From: Arthrobacter sp. PsM3
GTDB taxonomy: Bacteria; Actinomycetota; Actinomycetes; Actinomycetales; Micrococcaceae
DNA length: 64,000 nt
Direction of reading: 5' to 3'
NCBI RefSeq assembly: GCF_030433895.1
Contig: NZ_JARUXE010000027.1
Coordinates: 1-64,000, forward strand
Shown: in pieces, positions 54,003 to 61,062 of the stretch
Numbering within the stretch: the stretch's first letter is position 1
Layout: every line of letters begins with the position of its first letter
The notes under the pieces: generated by a model
What the model saw: only the letters and a program-made list of their open reading frames with translations
What the model was told of the DNA's origin: nothing
Database searches by the model: none
Translations under genes and position numbers: made by a program

Positions 54003-54027
54003 ATCGATAGTGTGTCATATATCACTA
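54003..54027. promoter_or_regulatory. Inverted repeat in the importer promoter region
   Basis: TAGTG and CACTA (54008-54012 and 54023-54027) flank ten AT-rich bases, and the overlapping AATCGATAGTG contains the complement of the ACTATCGRT word found upstream of the minus arm. It lies about 75 bases before the binding-protein ATG. It may be the GntR operator for the plus arm. Confidence 0.35.
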
Positions 54028-54098
54028 GCTTGATCGTTGGCGATGGCATCGAATCGTTGGGCTCGGACCAAACTTCAGCTCTGATCTAAGGGGTCAAT

Positions 54099-54944
54099 AT
54101 GAACACTCGCAAAATCCTGGTGGGCGGCACTTCCATTGCCGTGCTCGCACTCTCGCTGTCCGGATGTGGCGGGGCGGCCGAGAGCGCGGTCTCGAAGGGT
54201 TGCCAGCCCGAAACAACGTTCAAGACAATTTCCGCCGGCTTCCTCACCGTTGCCGCGCCCGAGTTTCCGCCGTTTTCGTCAAACAAGGACGGCAAGCTCA
54301 CCGGTGTCGACGCAGACATCATCAAGGAATTCGCCGCCAAGAACTGCCTCGACATCAAGGTCGAGCCGACGTCCTACGCGGGGACCATCCCGGCCGTCCA
54401 GAGCGGGCGGGCCGACGTGGCCATCGGCTGCTACTACCGCACCGCCGTCCGGGCCGAGATCGTCAGCCTCTCCGATCCGATCTACACGGACGAGATGGGA
54501 ATCGTTTCCGAGTCCGGGGTCAAGGACGTCAAGGACCTGGAGACCATGAAGGTGGGCACCGTCGACGGCTACCTGTGGGTGCCGGACATGAAGAAGGTCA
54601 TGGGTGAAAAACTGACCATCTACCCCAGCGCAGTGGAGATGCAGGCCGACCTCAAGGCCGGACGCATCCAGGCCGGAATCGACGGATTCGGCTCGGCCGT
54701 CCAGATGTACAAGGCCGATGCCAAGTACAAGGTTGCCGGAGCCAGTGCGGACTCCCGGGTCATTGCATCCAAGGAACCCGCGCAGATCGGATTCCCGATC
54801 GGGAAGGACAACACGGACATGACCAAGGCCGTGAATTCCTCCATCAAGGCCATGAAGACCAGCGGCAAGATCGCGGAGGTCGTGAAGTCCTACGGCCTGC
54901 CCCAGTCAGCCGTCGAAACCGGGGAACCGCGCCTCGTGAAGTAG
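54099..54944 (+). CDS. ABC transporter substrate-binding lipoprotein (polar amino acid type)
   Basis: Family 3 extracellular solute-binding protein of 281 residues, anchored to the outer face of the membrane. The signal peptide ends in lipobox LSGC (C23). Typical family 3 segments are LTVAAPEFPPFSS, LTGVDADIIKEFA and SGRADVAIGCYYRTAVRAE. AAGGGG lies before the ATG. It begins the plus-strand arm with the reductase and the transporter genes. The ligand is probably lysine, D-lysine or pipecolate by context. Confidence 0.92.
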   Translation: MNTRKILVGGTSIAVLALSLSGCGGAAESAVSKGCQPETTFKTISAGFLTVAAPEFPPFSSNKDGKLTGVDADIIKEFAAKNCLDIKVEPTSYAGTIPAVQSGRADVAIGCYYRTAVRAEIVSLSDPIYTDEMGIVSESGVKDVKDLETMKVGTVDGYLWVPDMKKVMGEKLTIYPSAVEMQADLKAGRIQAGIDGFGSAVQMYKADAKYKVAGASADSRVIASKEPAQIGFPIGKDNTDMTKAVNSSIKAMKTSGKIAEVVKSYGLPQSAVETGEPRLVK

Positions 54945-54994
54945 GAGCGAACCCTGACACCAACGTCCGGAACTGCGAGCTAAGGATCGATTCC

Positions 54995-56068
54995 ATGGAT
55001 TCACCGACCGGCCCTTCGGGGCAACCGCCAGCACCCCTGTTCATCGACGGCGGGACCGTAGCCGCGGCACTGACAGTGCGCGAGGCGGTGGCCGCCATGG
55101 AATCGGTCCTGGCATTTGGGTTCGATCCCGAAATGGGCGCCCCACGGACCAGGGTAGAAACGGCCGCCGGGACGTTCATGCAGATGCCGGCGAGTAACGG
55201 CCAGTACGTCGGAACCAAACTCCTGACAATTACGCCGGGCAACGCGACGTCTGAGTCGCCGGTCATCCAGGGACTCTATGTCCTGTTCGGTGGCCACGAC
55301 CAGCGGCCGCTGGCTGTGCTGGACGGTGTCGCGCTGACCGAACTGCGGACGTCGTCTGTTTCTGCGATGGGCGCCATGCTCCTGGCTGGGCCTGGGCCCA
55401 AGCGTCTGGTCGTCTTTGGCACCGGGGTGCAGGCGTGGGCCCACATCGTGGCGTTTGCCGAGCTCTTTGAGTTGGCCTGCGTGGACATTGTCGGCCGCAA
55501 CGTGGAGGCAGCGGAACGGCTGGTAAAGAAGGCCGAAGCAATCGGTCTGGCTGCCGCCCTGGCCGGTCCGGAAGCCGTGCGGGAGGCCGACCTCATCGTT
55601 TGTGCCACGGCTTCGCCCACGGCACTTTTTGACGGGGCCATGGTCAAGGCTTCCGCCGTCGTCGTGGCCATTGGCGCGCATGACCGGGAGCACCGCGAGC
55701 TTGATGACAGTCTCCTCGCCCGGGCCACGGTGTGCGTGGAGTCAAAGGAGTCTGCGGCGCGCGAGGCGGGCGACGTCATCCAGGCCATGGAATCGGGTGC
55801 CATTGCCGGGCCCGCCCAACTCATCACCCTTGCGGACCTGGTCCTAAAACGCCGGGAGGTCGCCGCGGACCGGCCGGCGGTGTTCAAGACAACCGGCATG
55901 CCGTGGGAGGACCTAGCGGTAGCCACCGCGCTCTTCGAAGCCTGCACCGCCGGCGGCAGCGATCACCGGCACGGCGGGCTGGAGATGCAGACGGTGCCCC
56001 GGACGGGACCGGGGCGCAGCATTGACCGACCCGGCACAACTCTTAGAAATGGAAGAACTGATGATTGA
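54995..56068 (+). CDS. OCD/mu-crystallin family protein (probable ketimine reductase)
   Basis: A 357-residue NAD(P)-binding protein of the ornithine cyclodeaminase/mu-crystallin family. Visible are the substrate-side LDGVALTELRTSSVSAMGA and the Rossmann motif VVFGTGVQAWAH with downstream DIVGRNVEAAERL. Mu-crystallin and bacterial relatives reduce cyclic ketimines such as delta1-piperideine-2-carboxylate to L-pipecolate, which would join the D-amino acid dehydrogenase to the pipecolate oxidase in this island. Ornithine cyclodeaminase or alanine dehydrogenase activity is an alternative. AAGGAT precedes the ATG; the C-terminus has a 30-residue hydrophilic extension that overlaps the ATPase start. 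Confidence 0.88.
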   Translation: MDSPTGPSGQPPAPLFIDGGTVAAALTVREAVAAMESVLAFGFDPEMGAPRTRVETAAGTFMQMPASNGQYVGTKLLTITPGNATSESPVIQGLYVLFGGHDQRPLAVLDGVALTELRTSSVSAMGAMLLAGPGPKRLVVFGTGVQAWAHIVAFAELFELACVDIVGRNVEAAERLVKKAEAIGLAAALAGPEAVREADLIVCATASPTALFDGAMVKASAVVVAIGAHDREHRELDDSLLARATVCVESKESAAREAGDVIQAMESGAIAGPAQLITLADLVLKRREVAADRPAVFKTTGMPWEDLAVATALFEACTAGGSDHRHGGLEMQTVPRTGPGRSIDRPGTTLRNGRTDD

Positions 56069-56834
56069 GCCGAATATCCGGACCGGCACCCCCGTGGTCC
56101 GGGTGACGAATCTCGCCAAGGCCTACGGTTCGAACGTGGTGCTTCGTGACGTCTCCCTGACAGTGCCGGAGGGATCTGTCACGGCCATGATCGGGCCCAG
56201 CGGCGCCGGAAAGAGCACCGTCCTGCGCTGCATGAACTTGCTGGAGCAGCCGGACAGCGGTGAAATCGAGATCGATGGACACCGCATCAATGCCGGCCGA
56301 AAGCCCAACCCCAAGAATCTTGCGGCCCTTCGCCGCAGCGCCGGCATGGTCTTCCAGCACTTCAATCTCTTCCCCCACATGACGGTCCTGCGGAACATCA
56401 GTTTGCCCCAGGAACGGGTGCTTGGGCGAAGCCGCGACGAGGCCAACGAAAAATCCATGGAACTGCTCAAGCGCATGGGGCTGGCCGAGAAGGCCGACCA
56501 ATATCCGTCGAGGTGCTCCGGAGGCCAGCAACAGCGCATCGCGATTGCCCGCGCGCTGGCTCTTGGCCCCAGGGTCATGCTCTTTGACGAGCCGACCTCG
56601 GCGCTGGACCCCGAAGTCGGGGTTGAAGTGCTCGAGGTCATGAAGGAGCTCGCGTCCACCGGCATGACGATGGTCGTGGTGACCCACGAGATGGCGTTTG
56701 CCGGCAACGTCGCCGATGAACTGGTGGTGATGGCGGACGGCGGCATCATCGAGAAGGGCGAGCCGGGCCAGATCCTGCAGGATCCGCAGCATGACCGCAC
56801 CCGCCGGTTCCTCCGCGCCGTGCTGGAGCGCTGA
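56061..56834 (+). CDS. ABC transporter ATP-binding protein (polar amino acid type)
   Basis: A 257-residue ATPase of the GlnQ/HisP type. Walker A GPSGAGKST, Q-loop VFQHFNLFPHMTVL, signature SGGQQQR, Walker B VMLFDEPTSALD and switch histidine VVTHEM are all intact. The ATG at 56061 is chosen because GGAAGA lies four bases upstream; it overlaps the preceding stop by eight bases. In-frame upstream starts at 56022 (TTG) and 56049 (ATG) are possible. It powers the two adjacent permeases. Confidence 0.95.
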   Translation: MIEPNIRTGTPVVRVTNLAKAYGSNVVLRDVSLTVPEGSVTAMIGPSGAGKSTVLRCMNLLEQPDSGEIEIDGHRINAGRKPNPKNLAALRRSAGMVFQHFNLFPHMTVLRNISLPQERVLGRSRDEANEKSMELLKRMGLAEKADQYPSRCSGGQQQRIAIARALALGPRVMLFDEPTSALDPEVGVEVLEVMKELASTGMTMVVVTHEMAFAGNVADELVVMADGGIIEKGEPGQILQDPQHDRTRRFLRAVLER

Positions 56835-56837
56835 CCC

Positions 56838-57476
56838 GTGGAAATGCTCCGGGCCATCGCCATCGGCCTGCCGCTCACAGTCCTCGTGACAGTCCTGGCC
56901 CTGATGATCGGGACGGTGCTGGCGCTGCCCATCGTTGCCGGGCTGCGGAGCCGGAACAGAATCCTATGGCTCGTCTCGCGCCTGCTCGTTGACCTGCTGC
57001 GGGGGGTCCCACCCGTGGTGTGGCTCTTCATCCTGTACTACGGCGTCTCCATCGGCGCCATCCGCCTCACGGCTCTGCAGGCGGGTGTCCTGGGCCTTGG
57101 CGTGGTGGCGGCAGCCTACCTCGCGGAGATCTTCCGCGGCGCCATCTCTTCCATTCCCAAGGGCCAGTGGGAGGCAAGCTCGGCGCTGGGTTTCCACCGG
57201 GCCACGGTCTGGAGCCGAATCATCGGTCCGCAGACAGCACGGGCCGTAGTCCCGGCCTACACGACGTTTGCCATCGGGCTGCTCAAGGATTCCTCCATCG
57301 CCTCGTCCATCGGCGTGGCTGAGATCGTTTTTATGTCCAGCCAGTATGCCCGGCAGTCCGGGGAAGGCATCATGGTGTTCTTTGTGGCAGCCGGTGTCTA
57401 CATCATATTGAGCGTTCCCCTGGGACTGCTCTCCAGGCACCTTGACGTCAAGATGCGGAAGGCGGTGGCCCGATGA
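56838..57476 (+). CDS. Amino acid ABC transporter permease
   Basis: A 212-residue integral membrane permease of the HisMQ family, starting at GTG four bases after the ATPase stop. It has the EAA-type cytoplasmic loop (YLAEIFRGAISSIPKGQWEASSALGFHRATVWSRII) that contacts the ATPase. The stop overlaps the next permease start (ATGA). It forms a heterodimer with the following gene. Confidence 0.95.
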   Translation: MEMLRAIAIGLPLTVLVTVLALMIGTVLALPIVAGLRSRNRILWLVSRLLVDLLRGVPPVVWLFILYYGVSIGAIRLTALQAGVLGLGVVAAAYLAEIFRGAISSIPKGQWEASSALGFHRATVWSRIIGPQTARAVVPAYTTFAIGLLKDSSIASSIGVAEIVFMSSQYARQSGEGIMVFFVAAGVYIILSVPLGLLSRHLDVKMRKAVAR

Positions 57477-58129
57477 ACAACCTGGTCGATGTCGCGATCC
57501 AATATGGCCCCACACTCTTTGACGGACTCAAGGTCAGCCTTAGTCTGACCCTCCTGAGCCTGGCCTTCGGCCTTCCGCTGGGGCTGGTGTTCGCCTTCGG
57601 GGTGACAGCCCACAACAGGACTTTCCGCTATCTGTCGGTGTTCTTCGTCGAGGTGGGCCGTGGAGCGCCGGCCCTGGTGCTCCTGCAGCTCATGTACTAC
57701 GGACTTCCGAACGCCGACATCACCCTCAGCTCCATGGCCTCAGCCTGTTTGGCACTGACCTGGACGACGGCGGCCTACAGTGCCGAGCTGATCCGTGGGG
57801 GCATCCAATCGGTTCCTCCGGGTGAAGTCGAGGGGTCCCATGCACTGGGCATGAGCTATCGGGACTGCCTGAGGTTCGTGGTCATCCCGCAGGGACTTCG
57901 CATCGCCCTTCCTTCTTTGATGGGCTTTGCGGTACTCCTGTTCCAGGCGACGTCTTTGGCCTATTCAGTAGCCGTGCCGGAACTCATGAGCCAGGCGTAC
58001 TCGATCGGCTCCTCCACCTTCCAGTACCTGCCGGTCTTCATCATTGCCGGCCTGCTCTACGCCGCCATTTCGATCCCCGCAACGTGGCTCTCCGTCTATG
58101 CGGAACGCATGCTGAGCCGACACCTGTAG
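57473..58129 (+). CDS. Amino acid ABC transporter permease
   Basis: A 218-residue partner permease. The EAA loop reads YSAELIRGGIQSVPPGEVEGSHALGM, and there are about five membrane helices. It overlaps the upstream permease by four bases. The D-amino acid dehydrogenase gene starts four bases after its stop, which couples uptake and oxidation of the substrate. Confidence 0.95.
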   Translation: MNNLVDVAIQYGPTLFDGLKVSLSLTLLSLAFGLPLGLVFAFGVTAHNRTFRYLSVFFVEVGRGAPALVLLQLMYYGLPNADITLSSMASACLALTWTTAAYSAELIRGGIQSVPPGEVEGSHALGMSYRDCLRFVVIPQGLRIALPSLMGFAVLLFQATSLAYSVAVPELMSQAYSIGSSTFQYLPVFIIAGLLYAAISIPATWLSVYAERMLSRHL

Positions 58130-58132
58130 CCG

Positions 58133-59386
58133 ATGTCAGAAAGCAATCAGATGAGGAAACCGCAATCAGCCATAGTCGTCGGCGCCGGCGTCGTCGGTCT
58201 GTCGACAGCCTGGCACCTGCAACAGCAGGGACTGTCGGTCACAGTCATCGACAAAGTCGGGCCCGCCGCCGGGGCCAGCTGGGGCAATGCCGGCTGGGTG
58301 ACGCCGGGCCTGGTCATGCCCCTGGCGGAGCCGGGCGCCTGGAAGTACGCCCTGCAAAGCCTGACCGATCCGAACGCCCCGCTGCACGTGCCGCTGCGGT
58401 TCGACCCGCCGCTGTGGAAGTTCCTCCTGCGGTTCGCCGGCAACATGAACGCCCGGAAGTGGCAGCAGACCATGTCAGCGCTGCAGCCCATCACGAGGAC
58501 CGTGGACGCGTCCTTCGCCGAGCTGAAAGCGAAGGGCATTTCCGCGCCGGTCGTCGCGGCCCCCTACGTTGCCGGCTTCAGCAGCGCCGCGGCCGCCGCA
58601 GCATTCCGGACCGAGCTCGAACACCTCCACGCCATGGGCCAGGGCATAGGCGTCAGCACACTGGCCAACGGGAACCGTCCCGCAGCGCTCTCCGACGCCG
58701 TGGTGCACGGCCTGCAGATATCCGGACAGAGCTATCTCGATCCCGGTGACTTTGTCTGGGATCTTGCCGGGGCCTTCAAGGCGGGCGGCGGCCAGATCAG
58801 GGACGGCACAAACGTCATCTCCGTTGATGCCGGGACTTCCTCGGCAACCGTGACAGCCGACGACGGCAGCCTTCTCACGGCCGACGTCGTCATACTCGCC
58901 ACCGGCGCCTGGCTGCCCAAACTGGCCGGCAAGTGGGGCCTCAAGATCGGGGTCCAGGCGGGCCGGGGCTACTCGTTCACTGTCGACGGCGACCGCCTGC
59001 CGAACGGGCCGCTGTACTTTCCGGAACAACGGGTTGTCTGCACGCCCTACCGGGGGGCCCTCCGGATCGCGGGAACCATGGAGTTCCTTGGTCCCGACGA
59101 GCCGCTGGATTCCGCCAGGCTCGAGTCAGTCGCCAGGGCTGTCCGTCCGCTGCTGCAGGGCATCGATTGGTCCTCGCTGCGCGACGCGTGGGTCGGCTCA
59201 CGTCCAATCACACCCGACGGGCTGCCCATCATTGGCCGTCTGGCCTCGGACAGAATCTTTGCGGCAGGGGGGCACGGAATGTGGGGGATGGTTTTGGGAC
59301 CGGCCACCGGCAAGCTGCTCGCCGCACAGATCGTGACCGGTGAACCACCGCAAGAGATTGTGGCGTTCAACCCCTTGCGCAGATAA
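58133..59386 (+). CDS. DadA/AmaD-like FAD-dependent D-amino acid dehydrogenase
   Basis: A 417-residue DAO-superfamily flavoprotein. It has VVGAGVVGLSTAWHLQQQG, the DadA-type NAGWVTPGLVMPLAEPG region and the C-terminal GHGMWGMVLGPATGKLLA with VGSRPITPDGLPIIG. DadA-like enzymes oxidise D-amino acids at the membrane and pass electrons to the quinone pool. AmaD of this type acts on D-lysine to give delta1-piperideine-2-carboxylate. Placed right after the importer permease, it is a good candidate for the entry step. An ATG at 58151 is an alternative start. Confidence 0.88.
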   Translation: MSESNQMRKPQSAIVVGAGVVGLSTAWHLQQQGLSVTVIDKVGPAAGASWGNAGWVTPGLVMPLAEPGAWKYALQSLTDPNAPLHVPLRFDPPLWKFLLRFAGNMNARKWQQTMSALQPITRTVDASFAELKAKGISAPVVAAPYVAGFSSAAAAAAFRTELEHLHAMGQGIGVSTLANGNRPAALSDAVVHGLQISGQSYLDPGDFVWDLAGAFKAGGGQIRDGTNVISVDAGTSSATVTADDGSLLTADVVILATGAWLPKLAGKWGLKIGVQAGRGYSFTVDGDRLPNGPLYFPEQRVVCTPYRGALRIAGTMEFLGPDEPLDSARLESVARAVRPLLQGIDWSSLRDAWVGSRPITPDGLPIIGRLASDRIFAAGGHGMWGMVLGPATGKLLAAQIVTGEPPQEIVAFNPLRR

Positions 59387-59437
59387 AACCGTCATCAGGC
59401 GTTCCGCCTGCCTGCAACAAAAACGAAGGGCACACTC

Positions 59438-60061
59438 ATGCGAATTCTCGTCATCGGCGCCACCGGAACTGTGGGCCAGAACGTGGTGCGGGCGCTGTCC
59501 GCGCACCACGAAAAGGTTGGCCACGGGCCGCTGGAAATCATCAGCGCGTCACGCTCCTCAACGGAACATCCCGTTGATTGCCGGGACGATGCCAGCGTCG
59601 CGGCACTCTTTGACCGGGTAGGGACGGTGGACGCGGTGGTCAGCACCATTGGCGGAGCCAAGTGGGCCCCAGCAGCGGATGCGAGTCTGGAAACGTACGC
59701 ATCGACGGTGAACGGCAAGCTGCTGTGCCAGGTCCGCATCACCCTGGCGGCCCGTGGCCACGTCCGGGAGGGCGGGTCCGTCACGTTGACAAGCGGGATC
59801 GTGGGAAATTTTGCCTTCCCTGGTGGCTCGCCAAGCGCCATCGCCAACCTCGGGCTTGACGCTTTCGTCAAGAATGCCGCCGCGGAGCTGCCTCACCTGC
59901 GGTTGAATACTGTCAGCGCCACGGTGCTGGAAGAATCCGCCGATGCGTATGCGGCGGTGTTCCCCGGCTTCGCTGCCGTCCCCGGCGCCGTGGCGGCCGC
60001 TGCCTTTGTGCGCAGTGTCTACGGTTCCGAAACGGGTCAGACCATCAAGGCCTGGTCGTAG
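59438..60061 (+). CDS. Short atypical SDR-like protein
   Basis: A 207-residue Rossmann protein with VIGATGTVGQNVV, SASRSS and a VSTIGGAKWAP segment. Where classical SDRs have YxxxK it reads GGSPSAIANLGLDAF, so the usual catalytic Tyr/Lys is missing. Relatives are annotated short-chain dehydrogenase without known substrates. GAAGGG lies before the ATG. It is 51 bases after the D-amino acid dehydrogenase and probably ends this operon. Its role in the pathway is unknown. Confidence 0.8.
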   Translation: MRILVIGATGTVGQNVVRALSAHHEKVGHGPLEIISASRSSTEHPVDCRDDASVAALFDRVGTVDAVVSTIGGAKWAPAADASLETYASTVNGKLLCQVRITLAARGHVREGGSVTLTSGIVGNFAFPGGSPSAIANLGLDAFVKNAAAELPHLRLNTVSATVLEESADAYAAVFPGFAAVPGAVAAAAFVRSVYGSETGQTIKAWS

Positions 60062-60092
60062 CCCAGGAAACGCATCCGTGTCAGGATCAGGT

Positions 60093-61028
60093 ATGCCCCG
60101 CCTCATGCTGCTCGACACCGCGTCGCTGTACTTTCGCGCCTTCTACGGTGTGCCCGACACGATCCGCCGCGCCGACGGCACGCCGGTGAATGCCGTTCGC
60201 GGGCTGCTCGACATGATCGCGCGGCTCCCCGCCGACTATGACGCGACGCATCTGGTTGCCTGCTGGGACGACGACTGGCGGCCGCAGTGGCGCGTTGACC
60301 TGATCCCGGGCTACAAGTCGCACCGGGTCGCCGAGGAGGTCGCGGGAGCCCCTGACGTGGAGGTCGTGCCGGACGCGCTTGAGGCACAGATTCCGATGAT
60401 CCGCCGGGTGCTCGGCCTCGCCGGCATCGCCATCGTGGGGGCGGCCGGACATGAGGCCGACGACGTCGTCGGCACCTACGCCAGCCACGCAGCGCTTCCC
60501 GTGGACGTGGTGACCGGCGACCGCGACCTCTTCCAGGTCATCGACGACGCCCGTGAGGTACGGGTGATCTACACCGCGCGCGGCATGAAAAACCTCGAAG
60601 TCCTGACCGACGCGGCGATCGTCGGAAAATACCGTGTGCTGCCCGGACAGTACGCCGACTACGCGACCCTCCGCGGCGACACTTCCGACGGACTGCCGGG
60701 CGTCGCCGGCATCGGAGAGAAGACCGCCGCGTCGCTGCTCGGGGAGTACGGCACGCTCGACGGGCTGCTCGCGGCGGCCACGGATCCGGGAAGCGGGCTG
60801 TCGGCCTCCGTCCGGTCAAAGCTCGCCGCGGCTGCCGGCTACCTGGCGGTCGCGCCCGCCGTCGTGAAAGTCGTGCGCGACCTTGAGCTGCCGACGCTGG
60901 AGCAGGCCGGCGCGCAGCTGCACCCCGTCGTCGGGAGTGCGCGCGCCGAACTCGAGCGCCTCGCCGGCGAGTGGAACCTCGGTGGCTCGGTCAGACGGCT
61001 TCTCGAGGCGCTGGACCTGCGTCGCTGA
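60093..61028 (+). CDS. 5'-3' exonuclease (PIN/FEN-like)
   Basis: A 311-residue flap-endonuclease-like nuclease resembling the isolated 5' nuclease domain of DNA polymerase I. Acidic metal-binding residues lie in MLLDTASLYFRAF, CWDDDW, GHEADDVVGTYA and VTGDRDLFQVI. The helix-hairpin-helix is GDTSDGLPGVAGIGEKTAASLL. The ATG at 60093 has AGGA six bases upstream. Actinobacteria commonly carry such a stand-alone exonuclease for Okazaki fragment or repair processing. It is unrelated in function to the preceding catabolic operon. Confidence 0.93.
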   Translation: MPRLMLLDTASLYFRAFYGVPDTIRRADGTPVNAVRGLLDMIARLPADYDATHLVACWDDDWRPQWRVDLIPGYKSHRVAEEVAGAPDVEVVPDALEAQIPMIRRVLGLAGIAIVGAAGHEADDVVGTYASHAALPVDVVTGDRDLFQVIDDAREVRVIYTARGMKNLEVLTDAAIVGKYRVLPGQYADYATLRGDTSDGLPGVAGIGEKTAASLLGEYGTLDGLLAAATDPGSGLSASVRSKLAAAAGYLAVAPAVVKVVRDLELPTLEQAGAQLHPVVGSARAELERLAGEWNLGGSVRRLLEALDLRR

Positions 61029-61062
61029 GGGGAGCACGCGGTCAGTCCCCACCTTCACCGGA

